A DNA stretch of 64,000 bases from Holothuria scabra (taxonomy: Eukaryota > Echinodermata > Holothuroidea > Aspidochirotida > Holothuriidae): NCBI GenBank assembly GCA_037179385.1, contig CM074196.1, forward strand, positions 31,706,486-31,770,485, written 5' to 3'. The translations under genes were made by a program, and so were the position numbers. Under the pieces are notes generated by a model that made no database searches, had not been told where the DNA came from, and was given only the letters and a program-made list of their open reading frames with translations. Below, piece by piece: positions 10,526 to 23,423 of the stretch (its first letter is position 1; each line of letters starts with the position of its first letter).

Positions 10526-13500
10526 CTATACAAAAGCGTTGATTAAAAAAAGACTTGAGGTAAGAAATTGTGTGAACAGGGTGAAGTAACGAGACATCAC
10601 ACAGACAAATAAAATTTTGCATGTAAACTGCTTTGAAATGACGATACCATCAATGGAAATATTAAGGTCTAACACAGAAGCATTCAACCACTTTTTATCC
10701 ATGGTCCAAGTATGAAATGTGGAAACATATGTGGGCCCAAAAAGTGTCGTACGCTGGATTTCTCTGAAGCGGGGAGGGGATCCGTGCAATATGTTGAGTG
10801 GTCGATCGCCTGCCGGAGGGGTCTAAAAGTTTTGAAAAATTTGATGTCTTCACACGCGATTTGGTGCTACGTATGGCATTTTTTGAAGTAAAATTTGTCA
10901 CAAAATTTTCGTATTTAAAGAACTAAAATGAAATGGTAGCAGTGATCGCCGGCCTTGGAGGGGTCCCTCCCCCTTTGAAAAATTAGGTGTGCTCACATGC
11001 GATCTGCAGCCACATAGGCCTTTGCTACCTTTTGAAGTAAAATTTGGAGTGTTACAAAATTTGCATATTGACAGGAACTAAAAATGAAATTGGAATACGT
11101 GAGTGGGCCTTGGAGAGACATCTCCTCCCATTTGAAAAACTTTCGGTGACATTTTTTCTTTGGGGAAATTACAGTTGCGAAGCAACGTGAAGGTGGGGGG
11201 GGGGGGACGGAACAATTTTTGACCACGAACCTCACCCTACCCCCATTGACCAAAAGGTACATTTTTTGCTAACTTTTTTCGCCTTTTTCTGCGAGCAGGG
11301 ACCTTTTTCTAATTTTAAAAAAAACCTGATTTTTTTCTTTAGTGTTCACACTACGGTATATCAGTAGCATGATTTGCGACGCGCAGCGCGCCGAAAATTT
11401 GGGTCCTTTTCCAAATTTGGAAATAAGGAGCTTGTATTGCAGAATATAGTTGAGATTCAGGTTCTCCTGTAAGGAAATAGGCTATTTGGGGGACTACTGA
11501 AGACCCTGCGTTTCCTTATAGCATATATCTGAGATAGCATGTCGACTGAAGATCGTTGTTCTCACATAATGTTATCAAGGGAGTGCAGATTGAGGCTTTT
11601 CGGCAACATTCAAAAAGCTCCCGAAACTTTGTTGCCTTTTTTAGACAAAATATTAAAGTATTAAACGATTATATTGGAGAAAATTTTAGAGAAACGGTAC
11701 TCTAGCGGCTCGGACAAGTGTACCACTTACTGCCTTGATGGTTGCAATTTAAGCGCGAGGAAAATTTTGATATTTTTAAAATTAAAAATATGGAGCTTTA
11801 ATTGAGAAGAATTCGGAATTTTATGAGGAAAGTAAGGAAAAAAAACCGCACTGTAGTTCACTGGTGTCTCAAATGGCATATTTCCGAATTTTTTACTTTT
11901 TAGAGCCGGGGCAATCGCCCGCTGCTCCTGTAGCTACTTCCTATAGCAACGTTAAATATTGAAAACATTTTGACACTTTAATTACTGAAAAAAATAAATC
12001 TACACAGACTATTCAACTGACAGGGTTGAAAGTTATCTCATTATAGGTTAGTACGAGATCATTTGAGTATGGTAGGCCAATGGTTCCCTGCCTAGAATAT
12101 AAAGTCTTGCTGGAAAGACTAGCAGGAGAAAATTTTGAAAAATCGCCACCCCTCAGACAGCCGGAAATGACATGTCTCGGGCTTGTGAGTAGTAACTAAG
12201 TTTGGAGATTTTTCTGTCAAATGTGAACACCAATGTATCAGGGACATATTGAGGCGGGCGAAGCGCCGAGATTTTTGTCCCTTCCAAACAAATATATGAA
12301 GGTATGGAGCTTGTATTGCAAAAAGCTTTGGGTTTCCTTTAAGGAGATTTAAACAGTTGGGGGATTAGTGAAGAATCTGCACTTCCTTCATACACTGGTG
12401 GCAAATCTAAGAATGATCGCACGACGAGTGAATCGTTGTTGCTACGTAATGTTATCTGAAGCCTACGTACGAACTGACACTCTCCGATGACATTTCAAAA
12501 GTTTCACAAATTTTGTTGTCCCTTTTAGACGAAATATTCCAAAATCAAGAGTTTCCATTGAAGAAAATTTGGAATTCTGTGAAAAACAGTTTACAAAACT
12601 AGCAATGTAGCTGCCGGTTTCTCTTGATGATGTGGTTTCACATAAATATCTGACATTTCTAGAGCCCGGAAAAATTGACCAAACTGATTTATGAGCGAGA
12701 CCTAATAAAATTTATATTGCATTTTGAGGAGAAAATTTTGCTTACTCTGAGTTTTGGAAAAATGAAAAAGGGGGTTTTCTGATCCTGTAAGCTGGTAAGT
12801 GGGGACAAGCATGCTTCCACCCCCTCATTTTTCACTAGAGTCCATCGCTTCCAGGTCCCCCCCCCCCCGCTTTCCACGTCTATGGGAAATTATATGAGTG
12901 TCCTCAAATGCAATCTGGTGCCGCATATGCTACCCTTTGAAGTAAAATTAATATCACTTAATGATGAATTTTAGGATAAAAATGGCGTCCGTGAGGAGTC
13001 ATGGTCCAATGCCCACCCCCTCCGTCGTTAACGCCAGTTGACCCATGGATGGCCATCAAGTATTCATTCGTACGATTACAATGGAAGATCCATGCCAATG
13101 GACCAATCCACTCCACAAAATAGACCAAAATAGGCCACTCCTTAATTTCAAAATAGCGGCAGCTTTTCGGCAAGTGTTTTTAATTCTGTGACTGCATTTG
13201 GAAATGGCAGACAAATTCTTACCACTCTTCAGCAACCGCAATCCATATTATAGTCTAAACATGATTTTGAAACAAAATTAAAATTTCTTCAAACCGATAT
13301 TTCATTGCGCTCCCACGGAAAGAAAATTCCAGTTCCACCAGACTATTTTACAGGAGCGCCACCACAGGTTGGCAAGAAGAGTACAAGAAAGTTTGGGACA
13401 AAACACCTTCAGATCGTCAAAATATCACTTCCCAGACTTTTCACAGTAGACAAAGGGGAATACGGTGACGCGGGTAAAATGGGGTTTCTTTCCCACATGC

Positions 13501-15156
13501 TTCGATTGTTTTATCTGTGCACAAATGTCTGTTTCCATGCACATAGGATTTTCACAACTACCGGGGTTCGCTAACTTCTGATCCCAGACTCAAATGGGCC
13601 GTTGCCCAACGGTTACCGACATCTAGTCTAACATATCACGCCATTACGTCGGTGTAGCTATATGACGCACGTCTGGTAATATACCATCGCACTACTATAA
13701 GTGATATGTGTTGTGTTACCTGAAAGATTTATAACTTACGTCATTAAGGAATTGTGTGTTAAATGAAACTCTGTTACGCGGGGGTCACACTACATTGATT
13801 TCGAATCAGATTACGGTCCGATTTTTGTCTGGTTTAAATAAAAATGCCAAATATTTGCCAACTTGTGTTTATATTTGATCTGTTAAGAAGAATACGAAAA
13901 TGAAATTTTAACACTTCTCACAGACAGAAATCGTTTGTCGGACATGCGCATAAAAACATTGATATTCGAACAAATTTTGCTCTGTTGAGCGATATGAGTT
14001 ATAAAATGATAGCAGAGAAGTTCATTATAACACAAATTCATTGGCGTCGATTTGGGAGAGGCGAGGACATGTCCCCCACTTTTTGGAAAGTCACCCATTC
14101 ACTTAAGATTTTACACAGTAATTTTTTGACGGAACTGGACATGCCCCCCTCCCCCCAAAAAAATCTTCGAGTAAAGATCTACGTCTATGGGCAATTAGGA
14201 CCAGCTATCGATGTAGCGTAAACATAGCGCATTCCATCAAAAAACAGTAACTCAGATTTTCAAATTTGTATGTATTTGTTACAACTCATTGCTTCAACCT
14301 CCCTTTGGACAACGCGACCATGCATATTAGTTACTTTGCCAAAATCGTACTGATCATCATAAGCAAAAGAGGAGCAATCTTGCATATGTGTCACTCAATA
14401 AATTCACCGACAGAGAGCGGTCGGACCTACCCAGCGGAGCGGACTCGGTTTGTTCACTGAACAATTAAGGAATATGCCCTAACAGTGTGCTACTCAGGCA
14501 AGGTCGGACCTGGACTACAGGTTGTATACCTGCAGGTTTTTTCAGCTTGACGGCTTCTTTCTAAAAAGACTGAAAAATAAATTAGCTCAGTCAGAGAGTC
14601 AAAAGGCACATTGAGTCAAAACACGGTAACAGGTATTTAACCATCTAATTGCAGTTGCCTTTCAACAGTCTAACCCGCAGGGTTACTATGAACAAGGAAA
14701 TGGGTTTCACTTCACCAACTAGACAGTTGCCGACGATATTTGAGGCTATATAGAAAGATTAAAGAAAGATCGTGACAAGCACAACTTTTAGGTTTTTCCA
14801 CGTTTATATTACAGCTACAATTTTTTATGATGAAGACATTTTTGTTTTCCTTTCACTTTCTGTTAGAAGCGATAATTAAAAATTCTCACGTGACGTCATA
14901 GGAGCTTTTCACGTGGCGCGTTTCAACCATGTCTGAGGGCAACCCCTATATGTACATGCAGGCTTGCCCTCAGACATGGCGGTTGCTAATGCTTAGTTGT
15001 GACGTCACCGAGAACTATCCACATTGATGTGCTGGCTATTCAGCGAGGCAAAAGAGATAATGGTAACAATTTTAGCTCGTGGAGGTATAAAATAACTGAA
15101 TAACAGAATAAATATGAAAATGAAAGTTTTCAAAACCTATTGTTGTAAAACCTTAC
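10526..15156. other. Intron content between blade 6 exons
   Basis: 10.74-12.9 kb is a degenerate patchwork with recurring ggaggggtc, tttgaaaaattt and cgaagcgccgag-like words. Similar words occur in the hAT-type elements at 8.4-9.4 kb and 58.8-59.1 kb, so it is probably eroded transposon. An inverted repeat with CRE-like flanks is at 14892-15007. The rest, about 13-14.8 kb, holds nothing I recognise. Confidence 0.4.
14892..15007. repeat. Perfect 16-bp inverted repeat between two TGACGTCA sites
   Basis: ccatgtctgagggcaa (14927-14942) and ttgccctcagacatgg (14964-14979) are exact inverted copies with a 21-bp loop. TGACGTCA, the cAMP-response-element consensus, lies outside on each side. It could be a short palindromic transposon or a regulatory hairpin. 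Function is unknown. Confidence 0.7.
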
Positions 15157-15265
15157 CATTTACGCCATCGTCGTTAATATCTCCCAGAGGTGTGACAACG
15201 AATCCAAATCGCCCTCCATCAACTTGCCCGGTAATTACGGTAGGTAGATCAAGGTCAAATGTTCC
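15157..15265 (-). CDS. Integrin alpha exon: blade 6 with Ca loop
   Basis: The translation starts GTFDLDLPTVITGQ and continues GG-RFGFVVTPLGDINDDGVN. RFGxxxxPLGD(I/L)NxDGxND is the strongest integrin alpha signature in the window. The exon is 36 codons plus G (109 nt), with acceptor cacatttccag and donor gtaagg. The trailing G plus AT from the next exon completes the Asp of the calcium loop. Every acidic and Gly position of the loop is present. Confidence 0.96.
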
Positions 15266-17528
15266 CTGGAAATGTGTTTAAAATATATTTTTATTCGTAG
15301 CAATTTACATAACTTTTCATACAGATGAAATATTAGAGAAATATTAGCAGCAAGTTCACAAGTTTCTTGGGACGTGAATTTATATTTTGGGAACAGATGA
15401 TTGAACGCATGTAGTTTTGAGAAAGAGTTACATCTTCCCCATGGGTAGAGGGATTAATCTCCCTTCCCTCTTTGGTTATGCCTCCGTCGGAGTTACATTA
15501 TATCTTTTGACCACAGATGTCCGCCAAACAGCAAAACTAGATGAAATTTTTTCTTTCTAAAAAATTACAATTTGGGATAAAGCATGTCCGTGTAAAAGCT
15601 GTCCCACTGATTCCTCTTTTAAACACTGAAAATTACGAGTTCAATATGACTTAATTTCAAGAGCGTAGATTACGTAGAATAATCTCACCCCTTCCCGCCA
15701 TACTGTACAAGCTTGAAAAACAAAATCATACAAATATAGCAAAATAGAATCACTATACTTAATTATACTTGGGCCATTTCGCATCCAGGGAGAGTAAACA
15801 TATTTTCCCCTGAAGGGAGAGGACACCCCCCCCCCCTCTGAGATCCCTCAGTAATGTGATACTCCCAAAAATCCATCCGATGATATTAACCTGACTACTC
15901 GCCTGCTGGGATCTTGGTTCTAGATTTGTCTTATGATTTTGAGCGAAAACTAACGATAAAATCGAGGTAAGAATTACAAATTGGTTAAGTCTACAGCCGT
16001 TTCAAACTCTTTCTAAAATGTAGGCCTACTTTTCCTGTTAAACCGGATGTACGTCTTGCCTACTCAAATTAGCAAAGTATGAATAATTGTTTATGTGACC
16101 AAGATATTTGTGGATATTACAGGTAACACTGCCGTATCAATTAGTTTTTACGGCATTAGCCATATGTAATAATGAATGCAATGTGATACAGCTAATTTTA
16201 ACATCTCTACATTAAATTTTACAAATTCCAAATTGATGATGTGTGAACTTGGTTTACATTATACCTGTCGAGGAAGACTGTAAGACGGCTCACCACGAAA
16301 GAAAATAGTTATTTCATTTAACAAGTTGATTTACTCAGAATTGGTGAATGTCGACATACAATAACCCGTATGTGAATAATATTGCACACGAAAACTAGAA
16401 AAACATCAATAGACTGCGTAGATGGTCAAAACTTTGACCCAATCTACAGCAGTGCTTCCCAATCCTTTGGAATCCCTAAACCCCTACCTTTTTGCCATTT
16501 CCTGGTACCCCTTCGCCCACTAGAAGAAAATTGAAGAACCAACACCGATGTATAGTAATGAATATTTCAATATCAAGACTAGAGAGGGGCATAGCCAAGT
16601 TTTAGGTCAACTTTGTTGGTATGTTTAAACGAATTCATTCGTCACACCAAACTACAGTTTTATCAGTTGTCTTCAAAAATGGCACAACTCTTTTATTGAC
16701 AACAAGTTCACAAAATGCAGAGGAGCTCATATTACACAGCATGTGCTGAGAATGTTCTGATTAACCTCCTGGTGTTAACATCCTGGTTTACTCATCAGGG
16801 TATTCCCGAAGCTATAAAACCGGGATTGTGTCTGGACTAGGATGAGTTTCAAACAATTGTGGGAGGGGCTAGAAGTAAGTAGGTTGGGAGAATCGAAACA
16901 CAAATCTGGTGAATTCATTTACTGATATCTCGGGAAATACACAGCCGATTTGAATAGACGTTTCACCGCACTGTGAAGATTTGATTCCTCTTTTCCGTAT
17001 GAGATGGAATTTGCAAATTTGGCTTAAAAATCTCATTTAAGCTCAAAACTACCCAGATCGCAAGAAAACTTACTCAAACTTTGAGACCAATATTTGGACC
17101 AATTTGACTTAAATTGATCCACATTTGAGTCAGACTGATGAAAATTCGAGTCACTCTTTGACTTTCCGTAGGTTTCCTTTCAACGTAAAAACCGCTTTTA
17201 GAAAGTTCAAAAATATTGGAAGGTATTAAAAGAGTGGGAACATACGAGAAAACTTCAAAACGTTCCAAAAATACCTTTTTACGTCACATTTATATGGTTC
17301 CATGCATTTGAAATCAAACTACTAGTTACTTTTTAGGTTCGAGTTTTTTACAAAAACAAATGGAGACCAGATGGAGTTTACGATGAATAACTAAATAGTA
17401 CAACTCCAAATTACAGAGGAATCGTATTTGTGGGGCACTGAATAGGTGATCTATCCTAACAGTAGGATTAGTTTAAGACGTATTATATCTTTAACAGAAT
17501 AACGACAAAATATTTGAACGTCACTTAC
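15266..17528. other. Intron between blade 5 and blade 6 exons
   Basis: No protein-coding or RNA feature recognised. A short segment near 16915-16990 (tactgatatctcgg) resembles the 0.6-0.7 kb dispersed repeat family. Confidence 0.35.
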
Positions 17529-17625
17529 CAAGCTAGTTTGATAAAATATGTAAATTTGTCCTACGTCAATTTGATGTCCTTTTTTGTTCCAATAGGATGA
17601 CGCTCCAACTATGAGATCATCAAAT
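17529..17625 (-). CDS. Integrin alpha exon: blade 5 core
   Basis: FDDLIVGASSYW completes the blade 5 calcium loop and gives the LIVGA core strand. VGQIYIFYQ is the outer G-x-VYI(F/Y) strand. The exon is one base plus 32 codons (97 nt), with acceptor tttgattatag and donor gtaagtga. It ends in phase 0 and joins directly to GTFDL of the next exon. Relatives have a similar QVGQVxVFLQ segment at this point. Confidence 0.94.
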
Positions 17626-19234
17626 CTATAATCAAAAACACGCATATTTCTTTAGATATGTGTCGTTTGGGAGTGATCACGTGACAAGGGGTCAAATATT
17701 GGAATAAAACTACAACTACACTCATCTTTAGCTTTGTCCATTTTATTAGGGGTACTGGTAATGTTATTTCAATATTACAGTTTACCAGACACATCCATAC
17801 TTATTTCGTCTTTCAAGTTAAAATATCGTTGTGAATGTATGAACATGGTTAAGCACCGATGGCCCTGTGCATTGACTAGTTTATAATGCGGTCCATCGAT
17901 AAAGAAGGGTTTAAGTCACATCAAGTTTTGATATGTCAGAGGGGTACTTATTTTAAGTACTACTTCGATGTGATTTGCATTGAAATCCCGGTGTGTGTTT
18001 CTCAAGATATGGGCAGGTAAAGTTGTCATATTTTTAACAAAACGTGAACTTCAAGCAAGCTCACATGGCATCACAGCCTCACTTTAATGGATAGTCTTTT
18101 GTTTTTCTTCAAATTTCACGGCCAGTTTTTTCCTCAGCAATCCGATACTATCATAACGTGATTGCAACTAATCTTCCACTTTAGATTTGCATTGTAAGCT
18201 CATTTTTTAAGCAGTAGAGAAAAAAATCCTACCAAAGTTTCAGATGTCAAAAATTCTAGAATGGGTGCATAATTTGGCTCGTTAACCTTAACTTAAGGCA
18301 CACTCTTAAAGGGAAAGTTTTAGCAAAAATGTAGTTTACATATGTAAAAGAGGACCCCCCCCCCCAAAAAAAAAAAAAAAAAAATAACATTGCCGGGATG
18401 TGAACCCAATTTTCTGATCTGCCAAAACTTTGCCCTCTCTCAACCAAATATATGAAAAAATGAGAAAATTTGCAAATTTTTCAAAGAAAATTGATGAAAA
18501 GCAGTAGTTGACCGGTGTCACTTGTTATTGATGACTAACTGGTGCCACAAAGCGAAAATTTCTGATTTTTTTTTTTATTTCCAGAACCACGGGATGCCTC
18601 CATAACTTTAATTTTACAAAATTGTGTTCATAACTATATTCGAGATGGCGAAGTGGGTCGGAAATTGTTCTTTCCCTAAAGAATAATTAAAATATAAGGA
18701 GCTTGTTATGAAGAGAGGTCGAAACTTAATGAAAGGAAAGTTGGGGAAATCGCATCCCCAAAAGTTCCAAACTGTCATCCTCTTGCTGACACAATCTTAC
18801 TCCATTGCATTAGGGTGGGTATACAAGACCCCAGTTCATGTGTAATCAAGACACCTTCAATACATTTCGTGCCGTGTAACGCGAACTTCGCTTCTCTTCA
18901 TTTTGCTTCACTTGCTGTCAATCAAAGAGCTGAGCTAATTGAGAATTTCTGTGAACTACTACAAAAATTGTAACTTATGGTGGAAGGATTAAGCCTTCAA
19001 GGATTTGATGTCACATATGACAAATTTCCGATTTTTTCCTTTTCCCGGAGCCAGGGGCGATTTCCCAGTCCCCTTCCCCATGTAGGTACGACACTGCATC
19101 ACTATACAAAGGTTTGCCCCTTCCACCGCTGAAATAGTCTCTACCTCGCTGGTTCCTTATTAATTGATCAATCTTTGGAGATGTTCTAAAGTCAATGTTT
19201 TTTTTTTTTTCATAAATACACTTATAACACTCAC
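17626..19234. other. Intron within blade 5
   Basis: Contains a partial copy of the 0.6-0.7 kb dispersed repeat at about 17900-18330 and a C12-A20-type homopolymer run at 18355-18384. Nothing else recognised. Confidence 0.45.
17900..18330. repeat. Dispersed repeat, 0.6-0.7 kb family, partial copy
   Basis: Shares caagttttgatatgtcaga, gtgaacttcaagcaagc and agtcttttgtttttctt blocks with the copies at 4270, 6779 and 37753. Confidence 0.55.
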
Positions 19235-19307
19235 CCGTCATCATTGAGGTCACTTCCGGCAACACTTTGGCCGAAAAAGCTACCCGCTTGGTATCCTCTG
19301 AAAGATT
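19235..19307 (-). CDS. Integrin alpha exon: blade 5 first strand and Ca loop
   Basis: The exon encodes SFRGYQAG then SFFGQSVAGSDLNDDG. FFGQSV is the FG strand and DLNDDG, completed by FDD from the next exon, is a canonical DxNxDGxxD calcium-binding loop. The exon is AA plus 23 codons plus GG (73 nt). GG joins A of the next exon to make Gly. The donor gtgagtg is strong. The acceptor (gtattatag) has a short pyrimidine tract. Confidence 0.92.
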
Positions 19308-20010
19308 CTATAATACGTAGATCAGATGTGTAAATTCTCACCTGTAATGAGAAGTGTTCATGGCTAAGAATTTATGGCTCATATTGTGGCATGGATGTTT
19401 GTCGGGGCGGCGAACTAAACAATGATTTAGTCTCAGCGCGTGGCTGTCAGTACCGTTTTCCCTTTTTCAACAAGATGCGTTGTCACGTGTTCTCTAAAAA
19501 AACTACTACCGCCAAGGTGACGCTTGGTTTGGTCAACTATTCAGTGACCCAAAATGGACTCAAACTGGTGACCTCGACTATCCCGAAAAGTTACCAATAT
19601 TTGGTCAAATGTGACCATTAGTTGGTAACTTTTAACCAGTTAAAATGAACAATTTGGCTCTGGTTTGGGTCGGTGAATGGTTAACCATTATGCCCTTAGC
19701 GTGTATGCGAGAATAAGTGAGCCATTCGTCTATGTGCTTTTACATCTTAAAATCCCTTACTGATAAAGCGTACATTTTGCAGGAAGCAGGAGAACATTGT
19801 ACTAAATTTTATATGATCAAAGCCCGATTCACACATCAGTCTGGGCCATCAGTCTATTTTGCACTGACGTTTGGGGGTGTTTGTATACACAAGTCGCAAG
19901 TGTTGTAGTCATACATTCGATAATAAATTTTACACCGATCCAAGATAGAGTACAATCCCTTATCAAAGAAGGAACTGTTGAAGAAAAACACCAGAGAGAA
20001 AAACTGAAAC

Positions 20011-20077
20011 GCACGGGGACCAAACCCCCATTCCTCCGCTGTCCAGGCAGAGTCCATGACCACTACGCTATTACAGC
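20011..20077 (-). repeat. tRNA-derived SINE head
   Basis: On the minus strand TAGCGTAGTGG matches the A-box pattern TRGCNNAGYGG, and GGTTTGGTCCC is a near B box about 37 bp downstream. The fold is tRNA-like but imperfect. I call it a SINE head, not a functional tRNA gene. Confidence 0.6.
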
Positions 20078-21299
20078 TCGTGATTCACAAGGAGACGGTA
20101 CGATGACGTATTTCATTGTTATTCCTCCAAAATGACGGCAGGGTTGTTATTTGGTCAAATAGCAATCATGATAACGTAAATTGATCCACTTAATCCAAGA
20201 TGGATTGAAATGTCGGGTACCCGAATGAAATTTGCTGAGTAAATCTCACGACATCTTTATTCTGGACCATGTAGGGCCATTAAGAACAAGATACCGATAA
20301 AGAATAAACATACTATTGCTTACAACTCAAAAGATATCACTGAATATGTGTGCAGTAGAAATATGTTAAAGCAACGATATATGGTGATAAATCACGACAG
20401 AAGTTAACATAAATTTTTCACGGCAGCTATTTTGTTTCACTTGTTGTGGTAAAAGAAATCCTAGTCTTGGCAATTATATATAACATCAAGTTCCATCTAA
20501 AAACGTGAATTTCCATTTTGGTGAAAAATATACCCTGCTTAAGGTTCTCAGTTGCCTTTCCCACAAAAGGGACAGTCCTTCAGCCCTTAGAATAAGCTAA
20601 ATGACAGTGGACTAATAGTCCATCCTGCTAACTGAAAGCATGACACCAGGTAGGTCCATAGCAGGCCCTGCAGTAAGTTGAATAAAGTCAAAGTGACGGT
20701 CACTATTAGTCTGGACTGTAGCGATCTCTTTCCAGAGAGGGGGGACCTCAAAAAGACTCTTGAGGCATTACCTCCACTTTTTAGCTGGTTCACTTTAACT
20801 AATTGTGTATGAATGGGAGTAGCGTTAAGCCTTCCCTCTCAAAAATGAGGTAGGCAGAAGCGTTTCACTTCATGATAGCTTCCATAAAAGCGACCTGGTC
20901 ACAAACATCTTCGGTGAACCGTCGAATACAGCTGCAGACGCCTATTTCCTGTACCCTTTGTGAGATCAATCACCAAGGGCCCATAATCATCACTTTAAAC
21001 TGCTTTGCTGACTATCTCAAGATAAAAGCTCCAAGAAACATTTTCAATGCAATGCATACAACTAAAAGCAACTTCACAAAAATGTAATTTTACAAATTAG
21101 ACACACAGCCCTGATGCAAATAAAGTAATAGTACTATGTAAAAACCGCATGCAAATAAATAGGCAGTATACACGCGACGTCACAAGCACAGTCCACGTCA
21201 TCATGATGTACAGTAAGCATGTAGCGTAACAGCTTACAACAACACAAATGCAGACAGCCGATGTGATACGATCGTAATTTCATTTTTTATTTGATTTAT

Positions 21300-23085
21300 C
21301 ACAACTGTACAGTAAATGAACAAGATAATATAAGCACATAAGTAGTTAAAAAGACAATAGTTGTGAATGGAAGTACTCTTAAAACCCTTCTGGGCTTGAG
21401 AAACAAAAGCACTCCCAAAGAGAGTGGACACAAAATAAACAGAAGATCAACATAAATCCCCCCTGGACCGTCCCCTCCCCCCCCCTCCCTACATGCCCTA
21501 CCCGCCAACCTCAGCTACCGTACCCGAGGAACATTAATAAGTACTGACAATATATTTTGATAAACCTTTCCTCAAAGACGCAACTGACGGTCTGAGCTGA
21601 TAATTCTGAGGAAGTGTGTTCCAGGCGATAATAGATCTATACTAAGGACTTTTTTGCAAGCCTCTCTATCAACAAATAGGGTATGTAGCTGGTCAGCTTG
21701 TCTAGTCTGGTAATTATGAATAGATTTGTTCAAGGTAAACAAAGAAGAAGAAAAAGAACTAGGAAGCAGATTGTTCAGACCAGCGATAAGTAAACGTAAC
21801 TAGACTCATGTTGACTAGATCATCAAGTTTAAGTAAGTTCAACGAAGCTTAAATGGGCAAATCCGATTCAGATCTTTGTAGTTTTTGTAGTATTGCAACT
21901 GAAAGCATCGAACATCTTTTTGGGAATGTAGTCATACAGCGTCATTCATTCTTGATACAGAGGGTCTTATATTAAAAAAACAGTTTTGTTTCTGGAAGCA
22001 AACTTTTTTCTTCGGGTATGGAAATAGTCCAAATCATGCGTATAATTTCCTCATACTCCACATGAAATATTATATTTTTGACTGTAAGAGAAAGGATCGT
22101 AATTTGTCTGTTGGTGACTTTTTCTTTAGGTTTAAATTTGCTCTAAACATTGAAAAATACAATAATAATAGAATTTATAAAAAAAAAAAACAAAGTCAAT
22201 TATAATGACCTTTTGCATGCTTTCTCTGCCTGCCAGGAACTGTTTAATTGAGACCTCTCTAGTATATTTACTGTAATCCAGTACTACTATTTAATATTAT
22301 TATCATTATTCTCAATTAGGAAGTATATTATAGTTGTTTCTTTTTTTATTGATGTTTTTTCATCTATGCATATAATCTCTGGATTAATGATTCACACTGT
22401 TCGATTCCAACTGGAATTATGTTATATCCATCCTATGTATTAAGGATTAACTTTTTTACATATCGACCTTTATGTTTAGATCCGCGTTTATATGTTAAAA
22501 AGATGTCAATAAACGGAGAAAAAAAAAGTTCAACGAAGCAAATATACGACTCGTCTCATCACGTGAAGCAGAGCCTGCAATGTGGCTGAGAGCCCTTTTC
22601 TAAAGAATAAATAATTTATGTATAATAGACTTAGTGGTACCAGACCATATACTACAACAGTAAGAAAGATGTGGTAAGACAAGACTTTTAATTAGTAAAT
22701 TAACCTCAGGGCTCTTTGAGGAAAGTGAATTTCAGTTTCGATAAGATGCCTACGCCTCTTGAATTTTGACCTGAGACGTACTTTACATAATCTTTCCATG
22801 ACAGTTTGTCATCCATGTGTACGGGTGAGAATTTTGTGGAGGGAACTTTCAGAAGGGGCTTATTATTCATGCTAATATTAAGGTTGAAATTATTTCTACC
22901 TCTGCTAAACACCATATAGTTTGTTTTATCAACGTTGAGTGATAATTTATTCGATACAAACTATTTGTAAAACTTGTTCAGTGCGTCATTTAGGCTTACA
23001 ATTTAGTCTAAGTTGCTATTGCTGTCTGTGGAGATATTGGTGTCGACTGCAAAAAGTACTGAGGAGCAAGACTTAGAATCACTTT
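21300..23085 (-). pseudogene. LINE reverse transcriptase C-terminal remnant (outer)
   Basis: Minus-strand reading gives LFAVDTN (the YADD-box position with one Asp replaced), NKLSLNVDKTNYMVFSRG, MDDKLSWKDYV, SLVLPHLSYC and, after the inserted element, LLKLDDLVNMSLVT and RKGLSKYI. This order is that of the RT thumb and C-terminal region of Jockey/CR1-group LINEs. It is broken by stops and frameshifts, 5' truncated, and split by an insertion at 21849-22525. It has no host function. Confidence 0.85.
21849..22525 (+). mobile_element. 5'-truncated LINE tail inserted in another LINE
   Basis: Plus-strand reading includes CSIATESIEHLF and, further on, NRIYKKKNKVNYNDLLHAFS, then a stop, a 3' untranslated stretch and a terminal A run after aataaacgg. 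It is flanked by AAGTTCAACGAAGC at 21835-21848 and 22526-22539, a perfect 14-bp target duplication of the kind made by LINE target-primed insertion. Removing the insert and one copy closes the outer LINE frame. Confidence 0.88.
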
Positions 23086-23115
23086 GGTAACGCGGAAGTC
23101 TACCTCGTGGGGAGA

Positions 23116-23345
23116 GGTGCGTTCGATTTAGCGGCCTGAGCCAGCTATACTGGCTCGGCCAGCGATTGATCTTTCGGAAAACTGATTGTAACGTCATCCA
23201 AACCTCACAACTTGAGCCGGACAAAACAAACAGCAATCAGAGATGGTCTAGTTGACCCGGGTGACGTATTTTACGTCACATGTCGTCCAGTCAAAAGACT
23301 GGTTGAGCCAGTTGAGCTCGCTCTAGCCGCTAAATCAAACGCCCC
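23116..23345. repeat. MITE with GCGTTYGATTTAGCGGC inverted ends
   Basis: GGTGCGTTCGATTTAGCGGC at the left and GCCGCTAAATCAAACGCCCC at the right are inverted with two or three mismatches. The interior has inverted copies of gagccag. The unit is about 230 bp. It truncates the outer LINE and ends about 80 bp from the blade 4 exon. The target duplication is not clear. Confidence 0.7.
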
Positions 23346-23423
23346 TAGTGTTCTTCGTTGTTTGCCCACAAGATGATGACGTCTCGCGACGTCAGTGTAT
23401 AAGGTTTATAGAAGCAAACTCAC

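Larger units (their letters stand above)
19308..23423. other. Intron(s) between blade 4 and blade 5 exons; one exon not found
   Basis: Phase demands a short exon of 3n+1 nt here, encoding the VYI(Y/F) outer strand of blade 4. I scanned acceptor-donor pairs and found none whose frame and sequence fit. Recognised content is a tRNA-like SINE head at 20011-20077, two nested LINE tails at about 21300-23085 and a MITE at 23116-23345. Confidence 0.5.

Noticed and set aside
19340..19400. Possible exon ending at the gtgagaat donor near 19342
   Set aside because: All frames starting from the nearby acceptors in the required phase hit stops, and none resembles the expected VYIY strand.
20441..20510. 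Candidate for the missing blade 4 exon (MELDVIYNCQD after a tttttag acceptor)
   Set aside because: The frame meets a stop and there is no GT donor before it, so phase and splice evidence both fail.
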